Below, one piece after another: positions 1 to 7,398 of a stretch of DNA of 63,701 bases. Within the stretch, counting starts at the first letter, position 1. The number at the start of each line of letters is the position of its first letter. The notes below the pieces were generated by a model that saw only the letters and a program-made list of their open reading frames with translations, did not search any database and had not been told where the DNA came from. The stretch covers positions 1-63,701 of the forward strand of contig JAUIAP010000037.1 of assembly GCA_030425205.1 (NCBI GenBank), read 5' to 3'. The stretch is from Anaerolineae bacterium (lineage in GTDB: Bacteria > Chloroflexota > Anaerolineae > Promineifilales > Promineifilaceae). The position numbers were made by a program, and so were the translations under genes.

Positions 1-81
1 AAGTGGACAAAGCCTATGATGCACTGGACGAAAATCTTGAATCAATTAGCTATCCGTTTTGAGGATAGATTTCCTATCTAG
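1..81 (+). pseudogene. Transposase C-terminal tail (5' end outside window)
   Basis: Frame 1 is open from the window edge to a TAG at 79-81 and encodes a tail containing HWTKILNQLAIRFEDRF. This resembles the C-terminal end of IS4/IS701-like DDE transposases from memory; the family is not certain. Two further in-frame stops follow at 88 and 94. The sequence ends about 30 bases before an RT gene that lacks its usual N-terminus, so an insertion sequence probably landed in the RT gene. The right terminal inverted repeat should lie around 82-120 but cannot be identified without the other end. Confidence 0.4.
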
Positions 82-111
82 CTGACGTGAACCTAAATCT
101 GTTTACACAAA

Positions 112-1098
112 ATGTTGCACATTCTCTACGATCTCGAAAATAACCTGCTTCAGCTAGAGCGCGAACTGCACGCCGAGACGTACCGTCCTGGTGGCTACAC
201 CAGCTTCTACATCACCGACCCAAAGCGGCGCAAGATCAGTGCCGCTCCCTTCCGCGACCGCGTCGTCCATCACGCGCTGATGAACGTCATCGGCGACATT
301 TACGAACGGCAGTTTATCCACGACAGCTACGCCAACCAGATCGGCAAAGGGACGCATCGCGCTCTTGACCGCTGCACCCACTTTCTGCGCCGCTATGAAT
401 ACGTGCTGAAGGCGGACGTTGCCCAATTCTTCCCCAGCGTTGACCATGCCGTCCTACGCACCATTCTCGCCCGTCCATTGCGCGACGAGCGCGTCCTGCG
501 CTTGATCGACCTAATTCTCGCCAGCGGTGCTGGGATTTTGGCGAGTGAGTACACACCGCACTGGCACGTTGAGGATTTTGAAGCAGGGCAAGGAAATCTG
601 TTCGCCCCACTGCGACCGCGCGGCTTGCCAATCGGCAACCTCACCTCCCAATTTTGGGCAAACGTGCTGCTCAACGAACTGGATCAATATGTCAAGCGCG
701 AGCTTAGGTGCAAAGCGTATATTCGCTACGTCGATGATTTTTTGCTGTTCCACGACGATAAACGGCAGCTCCATGAGTGGAAGGCCGCCATATCAGACTA
801 TCTCGACAGATTGCGGTTAACGCTTCACCCGCGCAAAAGCGTCGTCTTTCCCGCTCGATTGGGCGTCGATTTTCTCGGATTCCACAACTTCCGTACCTAT
901 CGCCGTTTGAGAAAAGGGAATGCGCGGCGCTTCATGCGTAAGCTGCGTCAGCTAGCCGTGGCGTACAGTGCGGGCGAGCTGCCATTGGAGAAGGTCAACC
1001 AGTCGGTGCAGAGTTGGGTGGCTCATGCGTCACACGGCGACACGTGGCGACTGCGTCAGCAGATGTTTGGCCAGGTGCGTCTCGCCGCGCCGCCATGA
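112..1098 (+). CDS. DGR reverse transcriptase, N-terminally truncated
   Basis: RNA-directed DNA polymerase of the diversity-generating retroelement class. It would copy the template RNA with adenine-directed errors, so that the mutated cDNA replaces the variable repeat. Catalytic motif YVDD is at about residues 206-209. The DGR-type motif GLPIGNLTSQF, distinct from group II intron RTs, is near residue 171, and ISAAPFRDRVVHHAL and KGTHRALDR come before it. DGR RTs normally carry about 40 more residues ahead of the LENNLLQLE segment. Here homology starts almost at the first Met, and in-frame stops lie at 88 and 94, so the 5' end appears lost to the upstream insertion. The 3' end overlaps avd by ATGA. 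Whether the shortened enzyme works is unknown. Confidence 0.93.
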   Translation: MLHILYDLENNLLQLERELHAETYRPGGYTSFYITDPKRRKISAAPFRDRVVHHALMNVIGDIYERQFIHDSYANQIGKGTHRALDRCTHFLRRYEYVLKADVAQFFPSVDHAVLRTILARPLRDERVLRLIDLILASGAGILASEYTPHWHVEDFEAGQGNLFAPLRPRGLPIGNLTSQFWANVLLNELDQYVKRELRCKAYIRYVDDFLLFHDDKRQLHEWKAAISDYLDRLRLTLHPRKSVVFPARLGVDFLGFHNFRTYRRLRKGNARRFMRKLRQLAVAYSAGELPLEKVNQSVQSWVAHASHGDTWRLRQQMFGQVRLAAPP

Positions 1099-1430
1099 AA
1101 GAGTCGCCAATCTTTGTCCGCACCTACGACTGGCTGCGCTGGATGCTGCACACGACACAGAACTTTCCCAAGTCACAGCGGTTTGTACTGGCGCAGCGGC
1201 TCCAGCAAAAGTCACTCGACTTTTACGATCACCTTGTGGCAGCGGGAAGGCGCGTGCAGACGTTGGACAACTTACAACAGGCGGACGTACTATTAGAGCA
1301 GATGCGGCTAACGACGCGCCTGTGCAAAGATATGAATCTATTGAGCGTAAAGCAGTATGAACACGCAGCACGCTTGCTCGCCGAGATCGGTCGCCTGTTG
1401 GGTGGTTGGTTGAGCAAGGTGCGAAAGTAG
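1095..1430 (+). CDS. avd: DGR accessory variability determinant (Avd)
   Basis: Small helical protein of 111 residues that in known DGRs forms a basic pentameric barrel, binds the RT and template RNA and is needed for mutagenic homing. The sequence is all-helical and cation-rich, with segments such as RTYDWLRWMLHTTQNFPKSQ and LAQRLQQKSLDFYDHL typical of the four-helix Avd family. The start is the ATG that overlaps the RT stop (ATGA). No Shine-Dalgarno is visible, so translation is probably coupled to the RT. The stop is 33 bases before the template repeat. Identification is from family pattern and genetic context. Confidence 0.85.
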   Translation: MKESPIFVRTYDWLRWMLHTTQNFPKSQRFVLAQRLQQKSLDFYDHLVAAGRRVQTLDNLQQADVLLEQMRLTTRLCKDMNLLSVKQYEHAARLLAEIGRLLGGWLSKVRK

Positions 1431-1431
1431 T

Positions 1432-1446
1432 GTGGCAAACTGCCAC
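1432..1446 (+). other. Hairpin between avd and template repeat
   Basis: GTGGCA-aac-TGCCAC forms a perfect 6-bp stem with a 3-base loop, 1 base after the avd stop and 17 bases before the TR. It may structure the template RNA or mark its 5' boundary. Role is inferred. Confidence 0.45.
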
Positions 1447-1463
1447 CTATCGGGAACGAGCGG

Positions 1464-1584
1464 CCGAGTGGTGCGCGGGGGGTCGTGGAACAACAATAAC
1501 GACAACAATCTGCGCGCCGCCAACCGCAACAGGAATACCCCCGACAACAGGAACAAAACCCTGGGGTTCCGATGCGCGAACACG
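1464..1584 (+). repeat. DGR template repeat (TR)
   Basis: A 121-base stretch that aligns without gaps to 3031-3151 inside the target gene (offset 1567). There are ten mismatches, at TR positions 1495, 1504, 1508, 1529, 1534, 1546, 1552, 1556, 1557 and 1580. All ten are A in the TR (six A-to-T, four A-to-G in the VR); the 85 non-A positions show none. The TR is rich in AAC and AAT codons when read in the target frame, the usual DGR design giving access to many amino acids. Upstream of 1464 the two copies diverge without A bias. Downstream they part after 1584. The GC-rich end (about 1560-1579) is the likely initiation-of-homing segment. Confidence 0.95.
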
Positions 1585-1695
1585 TCGGGAAACACGTCAA
1601 GATGCCGCAGCGTTATCACAGGCGCGGCGGCTAGTGCGTGCAGGAAAGGCGTGCAGCCGCTCGCGTCCGGGTTGATCGTCAACCAAATAAAAAGC

Positions 1696-1742
1696 GTGCC
1701 TGCGCTTGCTGGTAGGTGAGAACCGAACGTCAGCGCAGGCAC
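1696..1742 (+). other. Stem-loop between TR and target gene
   Basis: GTGCCTGCGCT (1696-1706) and AGCGCAGGCAC (1732-1742) form a perfect 11-bp inverted repeat with a 25-base loop. It lies 12 bases upstream of the preferred ATG of the target gene. It could end the template RNA, shield the target start or be a protein-binding site; none of these is shown. Confidence 0.5.
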
Positions 1743-1753
1743 ACCTTGTATTT

Positions 1754-3160
1754 ATGAATGTTCAAACACCATTAGTCACGTTTGCGTTGCAGACGAGCGA
1801 TCCGCCACCCTATGAACTAGGTTGGGCAGTTGAAAAGGTCAGCGACAACACACAAAACGTCTGGCGTGTGTCGATTCACGGCTCACCGTCGACTGCTCAA
1901 CCATTCTTAAATCAACAGGCGATCTTTGCGCAACGTTGGGAAGCTTATGCCGAACAAGTTGCGACGAAGCTACGTGAACCATTTCACGCTGTTATAGCTA
2001 GCTATGGGGAGGTCGCGCTGGATTTGCACTTGCGCCTACTCGCATTTTTAGATCGGGAGCTACAGCGAACAGTGCGTGTGGAGACGGTCGTTGATGGAAC
2101 AACAATCGCAGCGACGGTCATTGATTGGCAAGATGGCCAATGGACGAATGAACTGCAAGGCGAGGAATCGTTGGAACTGATGGTACACCATCAGCTCGTT
2201 GAAACGGTTGGGACGTTTGGAATTGCTTACTTACGACATGAGAGCGCAGTGGCGGCGGCTGTCCGCAAGTTAAAACGCGAGCAAGATCTCCATCTAACCG
2301 CTTGGCAAACAGTACAAGGACAGATTCGGACGCTAGCCGCGCCCGTCATGGCGCCATTGATGACCCCGCCGATAGTCCAGATAAGCCTGCCGTATATTGT
2401 TCCTGCGCAAGCACTCGAATTCGACTGGTGTTGGGTTCCAGCGGGGCCGTTTACGATAGGTGGGGACGGCGAGTACGACGGCAAACCAATCCATGAGGTG
2501 AATGTAGATGCTTTTTGGATGGCGCGGCATCCTGTCACAAACGTGCAGTTTAGGCAGTTTATGCAAGCGGGCGGATACGCGGACAAGCGATGGTGGACAA
2601 AAGAGGGATGGAAAACGAAGAACAGGAATGTTTGGAAGAAGCCTCGCTATTGGGACGATACACAATTTAACGGCGCACAGCAGCCTGTCGTTGGGGTCAG
2701 TTGGCATGAGGCGATAGCATTCTGCGCGTGGGCGTCCGAGATAACCGAACAAGAGATTCGGCTACCAACAGAGGCAGAGTGGGAAAAGGCGGCACGCGGC
2801 ACGGATGGGCACATCTACGCTTGGGGGAACGAGACGCCTAACGAGAAGCTGTGCAACTTTGGCCGCAACGTTGGTCAAACGACCCCCGTCGGCCGGTATA
2901 GCCCACAGGGAGACAGTCCACACGGTTGCACGGACATGACAGGCAACGTCCGAGAATGGTGCATGAGTAAAAATGGCAACTATCCTTATTATGCTGAAGA
3001 CGGGCGAAACACCCAAAGCGGAACAGATCACCGAGTGGTGCGCGGGGGGTCGTGGAACAACTATAACGACTACATTCTGCGCGCCGCCAACCGCATCAGG
3101 GATACCCCCGACTACAGGTACAGGACCCTGGGGTTCCGATGCGCGAGCACGCCTTTCTGA
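1754..3160 (+). CDS. DGR target protein with C-terminal FGE-sulfatase/C-type-lectin domain
   Basis: Variable protein diversified by the DGR. Residues about 1-225 match no domain I know and have no signal peptide or membrane segment, so the protein is probably cytoplasmic. The rest, from FDWCWVPAGPFTIGG onward, is a formylglycine-generating-enzyme/sulfatase-modifying domain, the C-type-lectin-like fold used by many DGR targets, with LPTEAEWEKAARG and MTGNVREWC motifs. It ends in the variable repeat GGSWNNYNDYILRAANRIR...GFRCAS. Relative to the template the VR changes nine codons: seven Asn to Tyr, Ile or Asp, one Lys to Arg, one Asn to Ser. ATG at 1754 is chosen over a TTG at 1706 because the latter sits in a stem-loop; no strong ribosome site is seen for either. 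Probably a binding rather than catalytic domain. Confidence 0.92.
   Translation: MNVQTPLVTFALQTSDPPPYELGWAVEKVSDNTQNVWRVSIHGSPSTAQPFLNQQAIFAQRWEAYAEQVATKLREPFHAVIASYGEVALDLHLRLLAFLDRELQRTVRVETVVDGTTIAATVIDWQDGQWTNELQGEESLELMVHHQLVETVGTFGIAYLRHESAVAAAVRKLKREQDLHLTAWQTVQGQIRTLAAPVMAPLMTPPIVQISLPYIVPAQALEFDWCWVPAGPFTIGGDGEYDGKPIHEVNVDAFWMARHPVTNVQFRQFMQAGGYADKRWWTKEGWKTKNRNVWKKPRYWDDTQFNGAQQPVVGVSWHEAIAFCAWASEITEQEIRLPTEAEWEKAARGTDGHIYAWGNETPNEKLCNFGRNVGQTTPVGRYSPQGDSPHGCTDMTGNVREWCMSKNGNYPYYAEDGRNTQSGTDHRVVRGGSWNNYNDYILRAANRIRDTPDYRYRTLGFRCASTPF
3031..3151 (+). repeat. DGR variable repeat (VR)
   Basis: C-terminal 121 bases of the target gene, matching TR 1464-1584 apart from the ten adenine-specific substitutions. 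The VR stops three codons before the end of the gene, the normal place for the hypervariable binding surface of a C-type-lectin fold. Confidence 0.95.
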
Positions 3161-3218
3161 AATGCTGATTTCTGTTCTTCTGTTTTCTGTCTTTTCTGCT
3201 GTCTTCTGTCTTGGGGGT

Positions 3219-3256
3219 GTGGGGGTGTCCCCCACGTCTGTTCCCGCGTTAGCGGG
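3219..3256 (+). other. Two hairpins downstream of the VR
   Basis: GTGGGGG-tgt-CCCCCAC (3219-3235, 7-bp stem, 3-base loop) and CCCGC-gtta-GCGGG (3243-3256) lie 67 bases past the VR. Some DGRs use a hairpin just downstream of the VR to stimulate retrohoming; these are farther away than in the Bordetella phage example, so they may instead be a terminator, although no T-run follows. The rest of 3161-3433 is pyrimidine-rich and then AT-rich, without a convincing gene. Confidence 0.45.
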
Positions 3257-3433
3257 TCGCGGCAAATTATAGCCGATATTCATTCTTCAAATTGCGAAGG
3301 ATGTCATCTCAGTGCAGGGATTTGGGATTTAAAGGTTCCATTTTTGAACACCCCCAATAACGCCTGTGCTATAGTCACGCAATAGTTGTTAGTGCATCTC
3401 TTCTCGGGCGAGAGAGTATGGAGGAAAATATTG

Positions 3434-6220
3434 ATGAGTCGATCATTTTACCTACACGCTGGATTGCTGCTGAGCCTATTTCTCATAACAGGCGTGTCAT
3501 CGGCGAAAAGTCGGATTGTCTCTACAACGAAAACAGTCTCTCCCTCCGACTCACCACAAGGAAACGTTGAAAATATACGAGCTGCGCTGGAATCATCAAA
3601 GAGTGAACTAACGGTTATTCTAACCCCTGGTGAGTACATTATCGCTGGTGATAGTCAGATAACGGAAGACCTTTATGACCCTATCTTTAATCTTTCTGGA
3701 TACGAAAATCTCACGATAGAAGGTTATGGAGCTGCGTTGCATGTTCAAAATTGGGCAACCGTTTTCTCTCTTGCAGGAAGCAGCAATGTAGAAATTCGGG
3801 GGTTGACGATTGACTGGCCTGATAATCTTCCGTACAGTTTTGGTACCATTTCGGCCGATGTTACACAGCCACAACCTAACGGAACCGAAGGATATGTCGA
3901 TGTCGACATGCTCCCCTCGATGACGGCACGTGATGGTTTACGCGCTCACTCATTCTTACAGTACGACTCACAGAAGCGGCGACCTGCCGAGAACGGGTTT
4001 GACCATTATCAATCGGAGAGCGTTCCCTCTTGTCAGCGACGTTCAAGCTCTGTGATGCGGTGTTTCAAAGAACACGGCTGGTCTGCCGAGATTGGGGATG
4101 AGGTTATCATCCGTCACCGCACCTACAAGGCAAACGCATTCTCAATTACTGATAGCAAAACCCTCACGTTGCGCGACCTCACTGTGTATAGCGCACCTGG
4201 CATGGCAACGTTTATCCGTGACGTTCAGGACGTAGTAATTGACAACTTTGCTGTACATGTGAAGGGAGACCGCTGGATGTCTACGGCTGCCGACGGTATT
4301 CACCTCGACTCACTACGGGGAGACCTCCATATACAGAACGTCTCTCTTGTCGGTATGGGCGACGATGGACTGAACATTCACACCAACTATTTTAAAGTGC
4401 TTTCTAAGCCGAACGCGAACAGCCTTGAGCTTGACAGGCTGCCTGAAGGGAATGCTGTTCCGCAAGAAGTGGTGCCGAACGTTGGGGATGTAATGCAAAT
4501 TGGATCGGCCGAAAATCCGTTAATTGCATCCGCAACAGCCACGGTCGAAAACATCTCTTTCTCGACAGGGGGGTTCCCTATTGTGACCTTCCGCGACCCG
4601 TTGCCGTCGTGGGTTACCGTAGGAACAAAACTCCTAAACCTGTCCGCTCAACCAACTACATCGCTTGTGGAGAATTGTCGCGTTGAGCGCAATCGTGCGC
4701 GCGGCATTATTGTGGCTGTTGACAACGCAACTGTGCGCAATTGTCAATTTATCGGCAACTCTGGCCCTTCCATCTTTCTCAGTGCCGACAACGACTTCTT
4801 TTACGAGGGCAAACCTGCTCACAACGTCACAATTGAGGATAACGTGATGATGCACTCCAACTACGGTGCAGCACGTCAGCCCGGCATGTTGACACTACGG
4901 GCAAGCGTTGGTGAAGAGATCGCAAGTGCGGATACCTTTCGTAATATCACGATCCGAAACAATACATTCATCCACGATAACGAAACTCCCTCTATTTGGC
5001 TATCGGCCGCTGGAGATGTACATCTTACAGGCAACAAGACGCTGCCTACGTTGGCACCATCGCTCGGTCTCCATCCGAACAATAGTTGCGATATTACTAT
5101 TGATGGACAGCCGTGGTGTGCACGTCATTCGGAAACGTTTGCATCACCGCTCCCTCAGGCTGGATGGCGATACTTGTGGAATGCGACAGCACCTATTGGC
5201 GATGTCTCTGGCTATACAGCGTTACAGTGGAACGACAATGGACAGTTTGACTCTGATGGACAAGCGGGATTACCTGACAGCAGTGAGATGGGATATGGGC
5301 ACATTCGCTATACTGGTGGACATCCTGGACGTTCAACAGGGGACGGAGCATCAGCTGACCGCTATGCAATTGCAGCCTACTCCGTTCCGCACGACGGAGA
5401 GTACGAAATATTGCGAAGTCACATTTTGCCACACAATCAGGCATGTGAAGGGGCGGACGGCGTTGAGCTAAAGGTGTTTGTCGATGAAGCTGAACGCCAT
5501 CACCAACATACTCCACTTGGAGAGATACAGCACTTCGATATTGTGCTGGGCAGTCTACATGCTGGTCAGACAGTGTATGTTGCTGTTGGTCCAGGTGTCA
5601 GTGACCTGTGCGACTCGTTTGAGTGGGATTTTACAATCGGCCTCTCCACGCGCTATGGCGGTTATTATAGCGACGACTTTGGCCCAAATCAGCCGCGTTT
5701 CGGTTGGCAATACTTGTGGAATGCAACAGGGGACATTGGTCAGTCAGAGCAATATGCCACGCTTTACTGGAACGCAGCGCGAGATTTTTACGATGTTGGC
5801 AGTACGCATAATCTGGAACATCTTCATCTCTCTCAGATTGGAGGTCATTCTGGCCCTACAAGCAGTCAAGGGCAAAGTCATTCTCGTGGGGTTATTGCCG
5901 CCTATACAATTGCGAACCAGAATCACTATATAATTTCTGATAGCTTCATCCTTCCCGACGCAACGTGTGGCGATGGGAATCATGTGAGACTCTATGTCAA
6001 CGACACACTCATCACGACTATTAACGCTCCAAACGGGCAGAGGACAAGCTTCGATACCGCGTTAGGACTGTTAGACGCGGGCGATGTTGTTTACGTGGCG
6101 GTAGATTCAAAGGCAGATGACCGTTGCGACTACTTCAATTGGGATTTTGCGGTTGAGTTAATCGTTGACTTCGACATCTTTCGACATCAACTTTATCTGC
6201 CAGCAATTACGACTGAGTAG
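3434..6220 (+). CDS. Secreted right-handed beta-helix protein with two C-terminal modules
   Basis: About 928 residues, exported and probably carbohydrate-directed or a surface protein. The start is ATG 3434, preceded by GGAGG at 9 bases and followed by a signal peptide (SFYLHAGLLLSLFLITGVSSA). Residues about 30-560 look like a parallel beta-helix of the pectate-lyase/glycosyl-hydrolase-28 kind, with repeated short strands such as NLTIEGYGAALHV, NVEIRGLTI and NVTIEDNVMM. Two modules of about 180 residues follow, starting near GWRYLWNATAPIGD and GWQYLWNATGDIGQ, duplicates of each other and likely beta-sandwiches. The C-terminus HQLYLPAITTE resembles that of the large protease encoded at 32040-38123. 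No catalytic residues can be assigned, so enzyme activity is open. Confidence 0.8.
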   Translation: MSRSFYLHAGLLLSLFLITGVSSAKSRIVSTTKTVSPSDSPQGNVENIRAALESSKSELTVILTPGEYIIAGDSQITEDLYDPIFNLSGYENLTIEGYGAALHVQNWATVFSLAGSSNVEIRGLTIDWPDNLPYSFGTISADVTQPQPNGTEGYVDVDMLPSMTARDGLRAHSFLQYDSQKRRPAENGFDHYQSESVPSCQRRSSSVMRCFKEHGWSAEIGDEVIIRHRTYKANAFSITDSKTLTLRDLTVYSAPGMATFIRDVQDVVIDNFAVHVKGDRWMSTAADGIHLDSLRGDLHIQNVSLVGMGDDGLNIHTNYFKVLSKPNANSLELDRLPEGNAVPQEVVPNVGDVMQIGSAENPLIASATATVENISFSTGGFPIVTFRDPLPSWVTVGTKLLNLSAQPTTSLVENCRVERNRARGIIVAVDNATVRNCQFIGNSGPSIFLSADNDFFYEGKPAHNVTIEDNVMMHSNYGAARQPGMLTLRASVGEEIASADTFRNITIRNNTFIHDNETPSIWLSAAGDVHLTGNKTLPTLAPSLGLHPNNSCDITIDGQPWCARHSETFASPLPQAGWRYLWNATAPIGDVSGYTALQWNDNGQFDSDGQAGLPDSSEMGYGHIRYTGGHPGRSTGDGASADRYAIAAYSVPHDGEYEILRSHILPHNQACEGADGVELKVFVDEAERHHQHTPLGEIQHFDIVLGSLHAGQTVYVAVGPGVSDLCDSFEWDFTIGLSTRYGGYYSDDFGPNQPRFGWQYLWNATGDIGQSEQYATLYWNAARDFYDVGSTHNLEHLHLSQIGGHSGPTSSQGQSHSRGVIAAYTIANQNHYIISDSFILPDATCGDGNHVRLYVNDTLITTINAPNGQRTSFDTALGLLDAGDVVYVAVDSKADDRCDYFNWDFAVELIVDFDIFRHQLYLPAITTE

Positions 6221-6229
6221 ATTTCTCAT

Positions 6230-6550
6230 TTATATTCCACTATATAGAGTTAGTTTCAGATGAGCGAGAATCGCACGCTGATGGTCGCTGATTGTTGGTT
6301 GCCTTTGAGCATATTTGTCAATCTCGCTTGTCGGAATATCAAGCTGGATTGCCACGTATTGTAGGAGGCTATCCACGATTTCAAATGGGTCAATTTGTGG
6401 AAAGCGATTGGCGATGCGAACAAATGCAAGTTGGTAGGCAAAGCCGAGTTGATTGTGCTGTCGGCGACGTTGTTGGATGAGTTGGTGGTCATCACTGTTG
6501 AGCGTGGCGTACTGTGAAAGCAGTTCGCGTGAGAAGGTGATCGTTGACAT
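6230..6550 (-). pseudogene. tnpA: Tn3-family transposase, N-terminal fragment
   Basis: About 106 residues starting MSTITFSRELLSQY, with RRRQHNQLGFAYQLAFVR, the signature of the DUF4158 N-terminal domain of Tn3 transposases. A full TnpA is near 1000 residues. This reading frame ends soon after the first conserved block, so the catalytic DDE domain is missing. It diverges from the intact resolvase gene at 6662, the normal TnpA/TnpR arrangement. No terminal inverted repeat was recognised. Confidence 0.75.
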
Positions 6551-6661
6551 ATGTAGGGTTCCGTTGTTAGATGCAGCATTGTGTTGAAAACAAACGGCTA
6601 TTCTGCAACACAATGATGTAAACTACATGCAAAAATTACCCTTCTTTACACACACCAAATT
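6551..6661. promoter_or_regulatory. Intergenic region, probable res site and divergent promoters
   Basis: The 111-base AT-rich space between the divergent tnpA fragment and the resolvase gene. In Tn3-family elements this space carries the res recombination site bound by the resolvase and both promoters. No clear subsite symmetry was resolved by eye, so the call rests on arrangement. Confidence 0.4.
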
Positions 6662-7309
6662 ATGACCACCATTGCCTACCTCCGCGTTAGCACCGACGAA
6701 CAAGATTTGAACCAACAAGAGCATCTTCTATTGAAGTACGCCCAACAGCAACGCATCCACATTGACCAGTTTATTCGCGTCGAAGTCTCCATCCGCAAAA
6801 GTTTGCGCCAGCGCAGAATTGAGGAACTTGTCTCCCTGCTCACTGATGGCGACACGCTAATCGTCGCCGAACTCAGCCGGCTCGGTCGCAATATGTTCGA
6901 GACACTTGATTTGATTAACATGCTCACGGGAATGGGAGTGCGGATCATCTTCGTGCGGCAACCTGAACTTTCCACGACTGGTTCCCACGCCAAATTGTTG
7001 CTTGCAATTTATAGTTATTTTGCTGAGGCTGAACGTGAATTTATTTCTATGAGAACCAAACAAGGAATGGCGGCTGCAAAAGCTAGTGGGAAACATATCG
7101 GCCGACCCAAAGGCAGTCGTGACAAACACCGACCGCTTGACCCGTATCGTGACCAAATTGCTCAATACCTCAAACTGCAACTTCCCCTACGGCGTATTCG
7201 TGTCCTGATTAACCAGCAAATGGACAAACCCCTCAGCTACTCCGCTTACCGCTACTTTGTCCGTCAGGATGACGAACTCCTTGCTCTCTGGCAAACGCCC
7301 AAAACTTAG
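6662..7309 (+). CDS. tnpR: Serine recombinase (Tn3-type resolvase)
   Basis: Site-specific recombinase of 215 residues that would resolve Tn3 cointegrates at res. The N-terminal catalytic domain starts MTTIAYLRVSTDEQD, with the nucleophilic Ser at position 10. The conserved TLIVAELSRLGRN motif and the E-helix segment AEAEREFISMRTKQGM follow, then the GRPKGSRDKHR hinge and a C-terminal helix-turn-helix (about 150-205). Length and domains look complete, so it is probably functional although its partner transposase is broken. One TCGGCCGA copy at 7098 suggests long residence. Confidence 0.92.
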   Translation: MTTIAYLRVSTDEQDLNQQEHLLLKYAQQQRIHIDQFIRVEVSIRKSLRQRRIEELVSLLTDGDTLIVAELSRLGRNMFETLDLINMLTGMGVRIIFVRQPELSTTGSHAKLLLAIYSYFAEAEREFISMRTKQGMAAAKASGKHIGRPKGSRDKHRPLDPYRDQIAQYLKLQLPLRRIRVLINQQMDKPLSYSAYRYFVRQDDELLALWQTPKT

Positions 7310-7398
7310 CACGCCTTTTTTGCCCACTTGGCTCTCCCTTAGGGTGTGTTTTTACATGAAAATCTCTGGTACCCATTGTTCTCTGAATGTTCCAATGA

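Noticed and set aside
154..1446. Long minus-strand frames under the RT and avd genes
   Set aside because: They are antisense to genes with strong motifs and have no homology pattern of their own.
1432..1719. Frame covering the template repeat that reads like the target C-terminus
   Set aside because: It contains the TR in the target frame, so the similarity comes from the DGR repeat; there is no start signal or upstream domain.
3340..3380. Promoter TTGAAC...TATAGT before the beta-helix gene
   Set aside because: The spacer is about 20 bases, too long for a standard sigma-70-like promoter, and the signal is weak.
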